DNA from: Hyaloscypha bicolor E
Lineage: Eukaryota > Ascomycota > Leotiomycetes > Helotiales > Hyaloscyphaceae
Reading direction: 5' to 3'
NCBI RefSeq assembly: GCF_002865645.1
Contig: NW_020194559.1
Span: 868,001-932,000, forward strand
DNA length: 64,000 nucleotides
Part shown: positions 38,201-51,700 of the stretch, in pieces
How positions within the stretch are numbered: position 1 is the first letter of the stretch
Layout of the letters: each line of letters begins with the position of its first letter
Made by a program: the position numbers and the translations under genes
Notes under the pieces: generated by a model
Told to the model about the DNA's origin: nothing
Database searches by the model: none
Seen by the model: the letters and a program-made list of their open reading frames with translations, nothing else

Positions 38201-39431
38201 AGTATTTTAACTAATAGCTATATCTCTATATGAATTATTACTAGAATAATTAGAATAAATAAGTAATAATAATTAATTACTAGTAAGTAGCTCTAGTTTA
38301 TGAGACTATAAGCTAATTCCTATTTCTTATAAAAAAAGGCTATAAATTATAGATATTATTTAACTAGGAAACCTAAATATAATTAGATATTCTAAAAAAA
38401 GAATTAAATAGACAGGAAGTAAAGGCCCTAGTAATATAGCTTTATAAATTATAGTAAAAGATATAGGAAAACATAATATAAGTATAAGAATATTATATTA
38501 CTTAAACTAATAAGTACTACTAACTAGTAGACTTTAAAATAAGAAATAAGATATAAATTATTACTAAATACTAGAAAAATAATTATCCGAGCTATAAGCT
38601 AGCTTACTAAATAGAAGAACTATATGAAATCCTGGAATAAATAGAATATTTTTTTAGGCTTAAGCTTCCGGAATTAATAAGAATATATCTAGTATTTTAT
38701 ATAAAGAAGCTATATAAAAACCCAGGTAATTCCCTTTCCGAATAAGTAAATCCGGAGCCTTTATTATTAGAATTATAAAACAGGGAAACGGAATATAAAA
38801 TTCAAGAGATATAAGTAGTAAAACTGCTTTATAAAAAGCTAAAGTACTAAGTCTAATAAAAAGAATAGAACTCAGATCCAGAGTAATATCTTGCTTTCTT
38901 ATTAAATAATAATATTCTAGCTCTTTAGAGCTTCTATAATAAGAACCCCAAATAGCTAGAACTATTTCAGAATCTCTTTTATTAGTTAGGCTATACCAAG
39001 AATAATATATTACCGGAATTATATAATATAAACGGAAATTCTTTAAAGTTATATATAAAAGGCCCTAGCTTTTAATATATAACTTATAACTTGGAAATTT
39101 AATAGAGACTTTTAAAGCTCGGGAACGAGCTTATTTTGAGAAAGAAAGTAATATTATAGTTATTATAATATATAGTACTAGTAGGGGTTAGACTAGAGCT
39201 AGAGAGGCATCTGGTATCTAAGAGAGATATCTAGTATCTAAATAAGGCATTTGTAGTTACCTGATTATTATACGTAACCCCGAGCTTAAGCTAGTATATA
39301 GGCCCATATATAGCTTATAATTATTTAGATCCGAGGCTTCTTCGAGATTCTTTTCTCTTTTTAGCTTTAAATTATTAAAATAGAAATAGTCTAATTATAC
39401 TTTCTAGGCCCTAGATCTTATACTCGTAATA
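32296..39431 (+). mobile_element. Element C: Ty3/gypsy chromovirus-like element, RIP-decayed
   Basis: LTRs of exactly 280 bases (32296-32575, 39152-39431) run from tattatagttatt to cgtaata. Plus-strand content in gypsy order: a CCHC zinc-knuckle relic at 33878-33919 (Cys and His codons changed to Tyr), a reverse-transcriptase box YLNN at 35556-35573, an integrase core around 36940-38130 (interrupted by a Tc1 relic) and a chromodomain-like tail near 38790-38910. Stops are mostly TAG or TAA at former Trp or Gln codons, as RIP produces. It lies inside element B and is less decayed than B. I found no matching target duplication (atttc versus ctaga). Confidence 0.75.
37004..37971 (-). mobile_element. 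Tc1/mariner relic inside element C integrase
   Basis: The insertion lies between two TA dinucleotides (37002-37003 and 37972-37973). Removing it rejoins the integrase frame of element C, as shown by alignment with the uninterrupted region of element B near 42595-42650. The ends are weakly inverted (agagcatg...ttgttatacacg and agagtattactcgttatatac). On the minus strand, near 37310-37365, SLSSPNLNLIKKVW is the decayed form of the SPDLNPIE..W motif that contains the last catalytic Asp of DD34D transposases. At 968 bases it is probably internally shortened. Confidence 0.75.
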
Positions 39432-42400
39432 CTAGACTTAGTTCCTATTTTATTAGAATATATTATTCAAATAAAGTATTTAGAGAATTCAAGTTCTAAT
39501 TCTAATATAGAACCGGAAAATGAGTATCTTTAAAAAAAGTCTTTATTTTAGGGGCTTATAATATAGATTTAGTAAAAATTAACTTAACTTATCTAATAAA
39601 AGAAATTACTCTTATAATATCCTATATTATTAGTATAAATAAATTAGGATTTAAATCTTTTTCTCTTATTAATACTAGAGCTAATAGTTATATTTTTATT
39701 AATATAAAGCTTACTTAATTTATAAAGTAATTCTTAGAAATAGAACTATAATCTCTTTTTTTATCTTATATTATATATGGTTTTAATAAAAAGCTAGCTA
39801 AGTTTATTAAGAAATATATAGAAGTTTTATTTCTAATTAATAAATAAAGTATTAATATACTTATAATTATTCTAAATCTTAGAAATTATAATATTATTTT
39901 TAATAAAAAATAAGTAATATATATTAATATTCTAGTTAATTATAGAAAATATAAGCTTATATAGCTAAAAAAAAAATATATATAAAAAATAAGCCTAAAT
40001 CTATATAATTTAGTTATATTATTAGTATTTTATAATAATAGCTAGAGAAATAACTTAATAAGAAGTATTAAAAAGATACTAATTAATAAGATTTTATTAT
40101 AAGCTATTTCTGGAAATCTTTTATTCTTAAATAATCTTTCTTTTTTTAAACTAATTAGAGAAAATTATATAAAACTATAAAAAAGAAGCTTCTATAGCCT
40201 AATTAAGATATAATACCCAAATAAAAGCTAAAAAAAATAAGAAGAAATCCTTAATAAAAAGTAAATATTAGATCTAGCTATTCTTATCTTTATAGTATTT
40301 AATTATATAACTAAGAAAGTAAATAATATTATTAGTTAAATCTCTATTTATAAGATTAATAAGAAGCTTAAAGCTTAAAAAAAGAAGCTATTCCTGGCCC
40401 AGAGAATTAATAACCGGGAAAAATAGAGCTTTAATAGTTATAGAGAATAATATTCCCGGAATTTAAGAAATATATTTTTGTTTTCTTTAAAAAGAAATCT
40501 AATATTTTTTCTTTTTATAAATTATATAATTATAAGATTTAGATTAAAGGCCTAAAGAAAACCGAGAGTATTAGATATTAATTTCTTTAGTAATAGTTTA
40601 TTTAAAAGCTTCTAGAAATTAAGTATTTCTTAGAAAATAATCTAGCTAAAAGCTTTATTAAAGCTAGTTAGACTTCTTTTACTTTACTAGTTCTTTTTAT
40701 AAAGCAAGTAAATAGAGATTTATATTTCTATATTAATTTCTATTATCTAAATAATATTATTTAGAAGAATTAATATTTCTTTTTATTTATTAATAAGACT
40801 TTAAATTAATTATCTAAAGCTAAGATTTATATTAAATTAGATATTTACTAAGCTTTTTATTATATAGCTATAGATCCCGACTTTTAGAAACTAATAATAT
40901 TTTATACCTACTATAAAATATATAAATATAATGTTTCCTAGGAAGGCCTTATAAATAGTCCGGCTATATATTAATATTATATAAATAATATATTCTTTAA
41001 ATATCTAGATAACTTTTATATAATATACCTTAATAATATTCTCATTTATTTAGAAGATTTAATAAAGTATAAATAGTATATATAAAAAGTATTAAATTAT
41101 TTATATCTTACTAGCTTCTAAATAAATATTAAGAAATCGGAATTTAAAATTATATATATAAAGTATTTGAACTTTATTATTTCTATATCTAGTATTAAAA
41201 TAAATTCTAATAAAATTAAAGTAATATATAACTAATAATTCCTAAAAATAGTTAAGAATATATAATTCTTTTTCGGCTTTTATAACTTTTATAAATACTT
41301 TATTAAAAAGTACAAACGAATTACTAGACTTCTGATTTTATTTATAAAAAAGAATATTTTCTTTAAATAATTCGAGTAATATTAAGAGGCTTTTATTTGC
41401 CTAAAAAAAGCTATAATTTCTATTCTAGTTCTATAATATTATAATTCAGATCTGCTTATAATAATAGAAATAAATATATCTAAAAAAGTAATTACTAGCC
41501 TATTCTTTTAATAAGACCCAGAAATAGGCCTTTAATATCTTATAACTTATTTTTCCAAAATTATATTTCTAGTAAAGCTTAATTATAATATATATAATAA
41601 GGAAATACTTATTATAATACAAGTATTAGAGAAATAGAAAGCTAAGCTAAAGGGCCTTTAGGATATTTCTTTTAAGATCTATTCTAATTACTATATTTTA
41701 AAATACTTTATAGCTACTAAAAAGCTCTCTTTTTAATAAGTTAGATAGGCTAAGCTTTTATTTTATTATTATTTTAAGCTTATATATTATTCTAGAAAAT
41801 TAAATAAATAAATAAATACTTTATTATAAAAATAGAATAAAATAAATATTTAGAGCTAGATTAAAAAAAAGCTATAAATCTAAATACTTTTTCCTAAAAG
41901 TAAGATTAATTCGGAAATTATTTATAACTTATAGCTTATAGTAATACTATATAAAGTTAGCTTACTTAATCCGAAATTTAGTTCTAAAAACCAAATATAT
42001 ACTTAAAACTTCCCAGAAGAAAATACTTTTATTAGAAATATGATTCCTCTAAAAAAAGATATTTTCTTAAAAGCTTTACTAATAAACTCTATTATAATAG
42101 CTTTTATAGAAGTACTATTAGAAGCTCCCGCTAAATATAATAGTTTATAACTTATAAATAAGATCCTATAAAATAATTATATATTACTAGATCTAAAAAA
42201 GCTATATATAATAGCTTAAGCCAAAAATAATATCTAGATATTATAAAACGGCCCTTTTTTATATTATAGAAAACTTTATATTATAAAGAATAAAATAACT
42301 CCCGGACTACTTTTATAAACTATCCTAATTTATAAAATATATAATAAATTCTTTTCTAGATATTCTAGATATATAAAGCTTTATTAGCTATTAAAGAAAT

Positions 42401-45400
42401 AATATTACTAGCTATTTATAAGCAAGAATATTAATTAATACTATAGTAATTATTATATTTATAAGAAATTATATATATCTAGAAATAAAAAGCCTAATTT
42501 ATTTTATTTCCTTCTAGTTTCTAATTACTTCTAGTAATATATTATTATAGACTTTAAGAGCTATTTAGAAAATAAATCGGGCTATAATATAATTATTATA
42601 TTCGTGAATTACTTATTTAAATACCTAATTATAATTCCCGTATAAGATATAATTATAGCTAAATAGCTAGTATTTTTATTCTTATTTTATATAATATATT
42701 AAATAAATATTCCAGAAATAATTATATTAGATTAGGAACTCTAATTTATATCTGATTTTTAGAGCGAATTTTATACGAGAATTAGTATAAAGCTTAAGCT
42801 TTTAATAGCTAATTACTTCTAAATAAATAAATAAATAGAAATTATTAATTAGTATTTTAATTAAAGATTATATTTATATATTAATTATTACTAGAATAAC
42901 TAGAATAAATAAATTACTATAATTAATTATTAATAAGCTTTTTTTTAGTATAAAACTATTAGCTAGTTTCTATTTATAATTAAAAAAAACTATAAGCCTT
43001 ATATTTCTTTAAACTAGAACTTTCTTATTAAAGCTAATTTACCTAAAAAGAAGCTAAATAGAAATAAAGCTAAAGTATTAGCAAATTAATTATACGAATT
43101 ATAATAACTTACCTAAAGCCATATAAAATAAATATAGAAATAATATATAATATAAGCTAATAAGTACTATTATCTAATTAATTTCAAAGTCTGAAATAAA
43201 ATATAAAGTACTATAAAGTACTAGAAATTCAATTATTTGAGCCAGAAGCTAGGGAACTAAATAAAGAACTTATTTAAGATTCTAAAATAATATAGCTATT
43301 TATTTCTTCTAAAACTACCGGAAATTATAAAAATATATCTAGTTTTCTATATAAAAAAGCTATAAAAAGATCCCTAGAATTCTTTATTAAGTTAAGTAAA
43401 CCCGGAACTGCCTTTATTAATACTAGAGAATAATAAATAAAAGTATAATATTAAACAGGTTATTATAATTAAGCTAGTATAAAATAAGCTAAAATATAGA
43501 ATTTAATAAATTAGTTAGAATAAAGATCCAGTATAATATCTAGCTTTAGTACTAAATAATAGCTCCCTGGTTTTATAAAGTTTCTATAATAATAATATTA
43601 ATATACTAGAACTTTTATAAAACCTATAATACTAGCTAAACTATATAAAAAATAATACTTATTTAGAACTATATAAAAATAATAATAAACTCTTCTAAGT
43701 TATATAATAAAAGTACTAGCCTTTTATATATAATATTTATATTTAAAATACTGGTTTTATTTTAGGAAAAAGTATAATATAAAATTAAATAGATTAATAG
43801 CTTTTATAAAGCTCGGAAACGAGCTTATTATAAAAAGAAAAATAATATTATAATTCCCAGATATCTAGTATCTGAAATATCTTACTAGATATTAGATATC
43901 TTCTAGATATATATAATATAGCTATTTTACTAAAGAAATATACTTGAAATATACTAGAGATATTTAAAAAACTAAGCTTCTTTAGAACTAGTATATTATA
44001 AGATATATATATTCTTTTATAGTCTCTTATATTTTAGTTTTCTTTTTCTTAGCTTTAAATTATCTTTATAAAAAAAACCTTTTATCTTACTTTCTAAGCC
44101 CTAAATACTATATTTATAATATTTTCCTATATTTATTTTCTAGAGCTAGGTCTATCTAATTAATTTATAGAACTTTAATTATAATAAATAGCTTATTTAT
44201 TTCTTTTATTTTAGTAAAAATATAAATTATATCTTTTATTTTAGTAAAAGTAAGAATTAGGTCTAATAAAATAACTTATTTAGCTCTTTTAGCTTTTTTA
44301 ATTTATTTTTGAATTAGTATAAGTTTATTTTTTTGAAATAAGATATTAGTAATAATAATATTTTTATCTAATTAATAAATAATCTAATAATAAAATTATA
44401 ATAGGAAATCTATTTATTAGATTTATTATTTATTTAAGAGTCTTTTAAAATTAAAATATTAGAGAGCTTTATAATTAGTAATAATTAGAAAATTAGATAA
44501 ACTAATTAGTTCTATTTACTATTTCCGGAGTTCTTAAATAATAATAAGAAGTTCCTTATTATAAATTTTATAGTAGCTTTTAGCTTCTTAAAAAGCTTTA
44601 GAATAAAATAAAACCAAGTACTATTATTTATTCTCTGGGCTTTTTTAAGAAAGTATATCTATAATAGCTAGATTTAAATAATTAGTTTTTAGACGAGTTT
44701 TCTTATTATATTTAAAATAGAAAATATAAAAATAGAAAGAAGTAAATCTTTAAGCTAATTAAAGACATCTAGCTAGGTTTTATTAAATATAACTTTAGTA
44801 AAGTATTTTTTTTTAATTAAATAATATAGGAAATAAAAGATATATTTATAGGCTTAAATAAACTTATAATAGAAATTATAAAAGCCTAAAAATAACTATA
44901 TCTTTCTTTTTATTATAGGTCGGTATTAGTTTCAGATAATAAAAGTTTTAATAAAATCTATTTATATATCTTAATTCGAAATAATAAATTCTAAGAATAT
45001 TATTTTAATAATTTTAAATTTATATTTATAAATATTAATCTATAATCCGGTATTTTAAAACTTTTATAAAACCGTTCTAATATATTATTAATATTTCTTT
45101 TTATTTTTAGAAAAAATAAATATATTATTAATATAGACTAAATAAAAGTTATCTAAATAATTTATTAAAATAATATTAATATATTACTAAAAGATTACTA
45201 GATTATTATAGAATTCAAATAATAGAACTACTAGTTTAAAAGATCTATATCTTATTTTAAAAGCTATTTATATTATAGAAGCTAGTTTTATATAAATTCG
45301 ATTAAAAGTATATTAAATATCTAATTTAATAAATACTAATAATTCGGCTATTTAATTAAGTATTTTAATAATAAATAATAAGAAATAATAGGGTTTTTTT

Positions 45401-48400
45401 ATTATAGTATTTAGCTATTAATAATTAATATAAAATTATAGGCTATTATTTTTCTGTTTAATAAATAAAACTAGTAATAAAAAGAAAAATTCGAATAATT
45501 TAATAAAATTCTTTTTTAGGTTTTTAATAAAATACTTTCTTATTTTTTCGAGTTTATTAGAACTTATCTTATAGAAATAGACTATTTTTATTAAAAGATC
45601 TAATTTATTAAAACGAAGCTTATAATTAAAGAATTAAAATTAAAAAAGCTTATTTACTACTTTCTTGAAAAATACTCTAGCTATATTATATAATTATATA
45701 GAAAAAAATATCTAGAGCTTTTAAAGTTTTTTAGAACTAAAAAATAATATATTACTAAAAGTATTAGATTTATTTATATTTAAGAAATATATTAGATTAC
45801 TAGTTTAAATATAATATTTAATAGGCTATAGTATTAGTTATCTAATTATTATAGATAATAGTAAATATTTCTTTAGTTTATAATTCCATTTCTTAAATAT
45901 ATAATTAATCTTATTAATAATAACTAATCTAATTAAATTACTAGAATCTTTAGTATTTAATTAGAAAATAGCTATTTTAATAAAATAGCCGGAATAGTTT
46001 AATAGCTTATCTGTTTTAAAAATATTAAAATCTAGTTCTTTCTTTTTTATTTAGTATTCGGCTTTTCTTATAAAAGGATTTTATAGAAAAATAAGAAGTA
46101 TATTTTTTTACTTTTTAAATCTAGTTTTACTAGTTCTTTTTAGAATTCTAGTTAAAGTATTTTCAAAATAGTTATTTTTTTAATATTTCTTATTAAAATA
46201 TCGGATTTTCTAAATAAGATCTAGCTAATTTGCTTTATAGTTCTTTGGCTAATAGAATTAATTCTATTAATAGTCTAATAGGATATTATATTTTACTAGC
46301 TTTTTTCTTTCTAGAATTATATTATAAGAGCTAAGATTAGTAATAAATAAATATTATTAAGTTTAGAAATACTAATTAATAGCTAGATCTATAATAACTA
46401 GATATTAAATAGCTTTACTAGATTATTTATTAAAACCTTATAAGAGAACGAGGATTTTAAGTTTATATAAAAGTATTTATAATACTTTTATTAAGAAGTA
46501 AATATATTTTTAATTAATTAGAATATATATATTTATTCCGGTATTTATTAAATATTAGAAAATTATAGTTTTATTTTTCTAGCTTATTTTATAATTAATA
46601 AAAAATTAGTTTCTATTAATTAGCTAAATAAGATTTATAGGCCCTTAATATAATTCTTATTTTAAAAGAGCTATTTCTATATCTAGAGCTAGACTTTTCC
46701 CGATTTATTAATATTATATTTCTTATTAAATAATAAATAGAAATTAGTATTTTTATTATTTATTCTTAAATTATTAATTCTTTCTAAATAATTCTTTTTA
46801 ATAAATATAACCTTACTAAAGTTAGAATAAATACTTTTTATAGCTATAATAATAAAAGCTCTCTAGCTAGTCTAATCTCTTTTTAAATTCTTAGTAAATT
46901 ATCTTTTTTAATTATAAAAATACCGGCTACTAAAGTTAATCTATTAAATATAGGATTATTATAGCTTTTTGGATTCTAGTAGGCTTTCTAGTCTAGAGTA
47001 ATATTTAATAATAAATGGTTTCTATTAGTTATTTTTCCTGAAATTACTAATTCTTAATTAAAAGAAGCCTATTTTTTTTATTCTATATACTATTTAATAA
47101 AGTTCCTAGATATATTAAACTTCTTATTATCTAAGCTCTTAAATAATTCGAGATTTGTTTTATTTATTAAATTATTATATTAATTATCTAATAATTTCTC
47201 TAGTTTTATTATTAAATAAATAAATTCTATCTAGAATATTAGAAATAGCTTATTTCTTTATCTTAAATACTAGTATATCTCTTTTACTTTCTGGTATTCT
47301 ATCTCTTTATTTTTATTATAAGTTTATTAGAGAATCTTAAAGATTTATTTAATAATTGAAATTTATTTAACTAATTCAGGTTCTAGTTAATTATAAATAA
47401 AATTAAGAATATCTCTAGTAATTAGTTATATTATATAAATAGTTTTTAGTAATTTATTATCGAATTTAGAAGAGTTCTATATTAGTTTATTTCTTATATT
47501 AAATATCTAATTATTAATCTAGTAATTATTCTTATTTATAAATAGAATAGAATTCTTAATTCTAATAAGCTATAATTAATTACTATAGACTAAAAGTAGA
47601 AAAAAGCCTTAGTATTAGTTCCTAAATAGTTCTTCTAATAAAGATTTATAGTATTTCTAGATATTTATTTACTTGAATTTCTATTTTATTACTTCTTTTT
47701 ATACTAGTTTTTCTTTTATATAAAATCGATTAGTAATTACTTCTAGCTTATTAACTTTCTTAATAAGTTAATTAATATATAAATAAAATTTCTAGTAATA
47801 TTCCGCTTATTTATTAGCTATAAGGTAGTATTTATTAATAAGATTATCTTATATAAATAGTCTTTATTAGGCCTTATCTGTTTTTAGAATATTTGTATTA
47901 ATTTTAAGTTTTAAGTTAGCTAGCTATTTTTTAATATTTTCTTTTAGAATAGTATTATAATAGCTTTTCTAATAATATAGGTTTATAATATTAAAGTTTG
48001 GCTTTTTTATTTTATTATACTAGGTTCTCTTATCTAATATATCTATAATAATAGTATTTAGTTCCGGGCTATTTATAGTAGCTTTAAAAGAGATATTAGC
48101 TATAAAAGTAAATATTAAATAAGTTCTTTTTATTTAATATTAGTAAACTATAATTAATTATTATCTTATCTAGTTTTAAATTAATAAACTAAAATTAATT
48201 ATTATTATTTTTTGTTTTAAATTAGTAAACTATTACTAATTCTTTTTATATTAGAGAAAGGAGTTAGTTCTTTTATTTTTATTAGGATTAAGGAAATATT
48301 ATTTATTCTAATTAAGAATTAGACTTTGAGATTAATTGAGTTATAGAGAATAATATCTTTTTTCTTTTATATTAATAAAGAACTAATTACTAGAAAAGAA

Positions 48401-48614
48401 ATATTATTTATTCTAGTTAAGAGTCTGGCTCTAAGATTAACTAGATTATAAAAGATATTATATTTCTAGTTAAGCTCTCTAGTTCTTTATAATTTAAGGA
48501 GGTTATTAAATATTAAAAGTAGTATTCTATTTTTGCTTTTTAAGAATAAATATAAGTTCTTTACTAGTAGTATTATATTACCTCTATAGGCCAAATCAAA
48601 TAAGCTTAGTATTA

Positions 48615-48819
48615 TATAATAATAGAATTAATATAATAAATAAAGGCTTAAAGTTTAAAGAATCTTATATATTAGAAAATACTAAGCTATAAAATAAAAT
48701 AGAAAGAATACCTTAATCTTTAGTATTATTTTACTCAAGTAGTTCCGGCTTAGTTTTATTTTATACCTGTTTCTAATATCCTATCCTTAATAGATTATAC
48801 TCTTATATTAGCTATTATA
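48615..48819 (-). repeat. LTR of element A (right, 5' LTR)
   Basis: 205 bases, same orientation and length as 26929-27133 and more heavily decayed (it starts tataataatagaatt). The DNA immediately to its left resembles, in reverse complement, the leader of the TRIM at 3849-4400. Confidence 0.82.
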
Positions 48820-49875
48820 TTAAATTAATCTTATAAAAAGAAAAGAATTATATTACAAATATTTTTAAATAAAGTATTTAATATATTAGTAATAGAATTA
48901 GGGCCTAACTATTTATAGTAATTAAAATAGGCTTTTAAAAAGGCCTCTTTATAATAATAGCTATAATAAAGATAATTTTTATAAAAGAATAATTAAGAAA
49001 CCTAAAATATAATATATTAATAAGAAATTCTTAAAAATTTCGAGAAATATTAAAGTTAAATTTAAGGAACTTATATTAATAAAAGTACTATTTTTGTAAT
49101 ATAAATAATATTTTATAGTATCTAAATACTAGATAATACTATTATTTCTTTTTAGGAATATATTTATCTTATATATTATATTAGTTTCTTATTTAGGAAT
49201 TAAAAGAAATAAAAAGAAAGAAATAAAAAAGATTTAGTTTATTATAAATACTTAATAGAATTAGAATTAGTAAATAAAGGCATTATATTAGGTATTTAAC
49301 TATTCTATTAAGTTTTCTAAATATTAATTCTATTATTATAAAGAGATATAAAATTAGATTCTCGTAATTTTTAAAGAAAATTAAAAATAAAGAAAAGATA
49401 TTTTAGTTTTATATATTATTCTAATATTATAGAACAAGCTAGTTCTAGCCTTATATAACTAATTCGGAGAGAAATATAAAGTACTACGGCATTTTAATAG
49501 TTTTAAATGGCTCTTTTGGTTTATAAATCATAGTATTATTATAGTTATAATTTATAGAGTTATATATAGTGAGTTAATATTTTGATATTACTCGGGTTAT
49601 ACGTGATTTTCTCTCATTGGCTGGATTAAGCGAGCCGCGATTTTAGCGTGTTTTGGGACTGTCTTTCTTCAGGAAGAATGATTGTCTTGCATTTTCTAGG
49701 AAGAATGGAGCTCTGCTTACATAGGCTGAGTGCTCCGATACTTACGTAAAAGCACGTGCGATTCTAAGTCACGTGCTCGTGGGGCTCGCACGGGCCATAC
49801 CCCATACACATTAGGCATGAACCTAACCATCCTCTTCATGTATCCAGTTCGGTTTCTGAACAATGTGCTATTCAC
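48820..49875. other. AT-rich right margin and DNA-transposon end fragment
   Basis: AT-rich to about 49560 with no gene. The less decayed stretch 49575-49660 (gttatacgtgatttt ... ccgcgattttagcg) resembles the terminal part of the Tc1/mariner relic at 37020-37070, so it is probably a better preserved fragment of that family. Balanced composition resumes near 49600. Confidence 0.5.
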
Positions 49876-51282
49876 TCATACCTTCATACACTCTAGAACT
49901 CCCATCTCGCTGGTCTTCCCAGGAACAACGCGCGTGATACGCAGCCCGGCATCAGCAGTCAAGCGCTCAAACATCTCAATGGTGCGCTCCTTTCCCGCAG
50001 TGATACACATAAACAAGTCCACGGCGGCCGCAAAGGGCGTCGGCGGGTTAGTCATGATCAACTCGACGATCAACAGTCGGCTATCAGGCGCCATGGCCTT
50101 GGCGATCAGCCGCAGTATGTTGAGCGCGTCGGCGTCGGCGTAATCGTGCAAGGTACGGCGGATATGGTAGACAAGGGCTCCTGGAGAGAGTGTGAGTCTC
50201 GGTTTCACGTCTGTCAAAATCCCGGAGAACTCACCTTTCACCGGCTCCTCCTTGAAAAAGTCGATCGGCACCTTCTTCAACGCCTTGATCTCCTCCTCCT
50301 GCCGCGTCATGGCCAGCACGTGCGGCAAATCCTGGAGCACACACCGCTCGGGCGGTAAACTGGGCGTGTTCCGCAAGATCGACAGCAAAACTTCGCCATC
50401 GCTGCCGCCGACATCGACGAGCAGTGGTCGACTCTTGTCCTCGATGGGGTGGTCAACGATCCAGGAGAAATCGTATGGTCCCGGCATTGGATAGAATCTT
50501 GAACTGACGCGCATGGACTTTGCGAACCCTTCCACCTCGTCCGGATCCTCCTGCATGATCTCCCAGATGGTCTTATCGGGCTGCCCCCGCGAAAATGTCC
50601 ACGGGCTGCCGCGCTGCTGGGTCGGTTCGATCCGGCCGTAGCGCTCGAAGTATTTGGGGAAGACCATTGCCGCCGAGACTTGGCTGGGGAGGTGGATGAG
50701 CTTGGGAAGAGCAAGAGGGTGAAGAGGAAAGGGGGCTCACTGGGAAACCACGTCCAAAACCCCCTTCAGCGTCGGGTTATCGATCAGGACCACCGAGTTG
50801 GGCGTGTTGACTACCTGATCGGTCCCAACCTGTTTGAGGAAGCCCGCCGCGACGAGCGTCCACGCGAGGCGTCCTGCGATGCGCAAGTCAACTTCGAGCC
50901 CAGACACATCCCCAGTCCAATATATATACTCACTAAGAAGCCCGACCTCAGCCCCCAACTGCTCGGCGAGCTTGGCGTACGAGATCGGCGTGACGCAGTC
51001 GCGCGGGATGCGTTCGAGCGCGCCCCAGTGGAGGAAGACGCGCAGGACGCCCATGGCCGCGGGAATAAGCATCAGGTCCAAGAAGCGGTCCTTGGGCGTC
51101 ATTAGGCTGCGCAGTGCCGCGATACCTGCGTTTGCCACGATTGAGGCGGTGCCCAGGTTCTCCTTCTTTGTGCCGTTGCTATTGTTCTTTTGGCGGAGGC
51201 GTGTGGCTGCTTGGGTGAGCTCCGCTGCGAGAGCATCGAGTTGGTCGGGTGATAGGGCGGAGGATGATATTGGCCCGGGCAT
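49876..51282 (-). CDS. SAM-dependent O-methyltransferase 2 (COMT-like)
   Basis: Methylates a hydroxyl of a small molecule, presumably an aromatic polyketide. Minus-strand exons 51282-50934, 50873-50741, 50683-50235 and 50180-49876 total 1236 bases, 411 aa. The N-terminal helical region includes the winged-helix part YAKLAEQLGAEVGLLRRLAW at about residues 100-120, completed across intron 1. SAM motif I reads DVGGSDGE (Gly253-Gly257), with Ser in place of the usual third Gly. The expected catalytic His is His322 in TLHDYADAD. The protein ends MGVLECMKV. All three introns start GTGAG. It is divergent from the AflR-like regulator across a 769-base promoter holding two palindromic sites and a tandem array, so co-regulation is likely. 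It is clearly distinct in sequence from OMT1. Confidence 0.93.
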
Positions 51283-51533
51283 GGTGATGAGCAGGTTCTA
51301 ACTTGGTAATTCCGTGAGTCTGTATTGATGGCGTTGTGGTGAGGACAAGTTGGTTGATCGTCTCTGATATACCTAACCGAGGGCTTGTCGTCTGTCTGCC
51401 TTTAAAGTGTTGATAGATACGCAAAAGGTGTACCTAATGTTAGATCCCCTATATCGTCCCATCAATGTTCCGATAAACATGCTCGAGTCTCGTTATCCCT
51501 GTCAAGGCACTTGAATCCCAAGTATACCTGAAG

Positions 51534-51557
51534 TCGGGAATCCGATCGGGAATCCGA
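51534..51557. promoter_or_regulatory. Two adjacent TCGGGAATCCGA sites, probable Zn2Cys6 operators
   Basis: The 12-base word tcgggaatccga occurs twice with no spacer. It is CGG-N4-CCG with matching outer T and A, the inverted half-site layout used by many Zn2Cys6 dimers. The AflR consensus is TCG-N5-CGA; here the spacing is N6. The neighbouring regulator gene is the obvious candidate to bind it. Confidence 0.65.
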
Positions 51558-51700
51558 GCTAGTAATGTATGAGAAGTACTAACTCTAACCACCATATTTG
51601 TTATATATTTGGTAAGCCTATCCTGTCTTGTTACACGCGGCGTGGCGACTGCTATTTGACGGTCAGAATTATTCAGGATCAGGCTGCATGATCCTTCAGT

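Larger units (their letters stand above)
30175..44121 (+). mobile_element. Element B: Ty3/gypsy-type retrotransposon, RIP-decayed
   Basis: LTRs at 30175-30448 (274 bases) and 43846-44121 (276 bases) share tattataatt, gatatctagtatctgaaata and the terminal gtaata. The flanks are ctttc before and ttttc after, a 5-base target duplication with one C-to-T change. The plus-strand interior includes a reverse-transcriptase box YLNN (decayed YLDD) at 41026-41043 and an integrase-like region near 42600-42800. Removing element C leaves 6.8 kb, a usual gypsy size. No frame is intact. Confidence 0.78.
26929..48819 (-). mobile_element. Element A: outer LTR retrotransposon, RIP-decayed
   Basis: Bounded by two same-orientation 205-base repeats (26929-27133 and 48615-48819) that are decayed copies of the better preserved LTR at 60311-60515. 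A cytosine run directly inside the left LTR (27137-27144) would be the polypurine tract of a minus-strand element, and a minus-strand reverse-transcriptase box reading YINN (from YIDD) is at 45124-45135. Without the inner insertions it would be about 7.9 kb, a normal length. The flanking five bases (gctag and ttaaa) do not match, so assigning both LTRs to one insertion rests on orientation, equal length and content. All frames are destroyed by stops. Confidence 0.6.

Noticed and set aside
32291..39436. Target duplication for element C
   Set aside because: The flanks atttc and ctaga cannot be reconciled by RIP transitions, so none is claimed.
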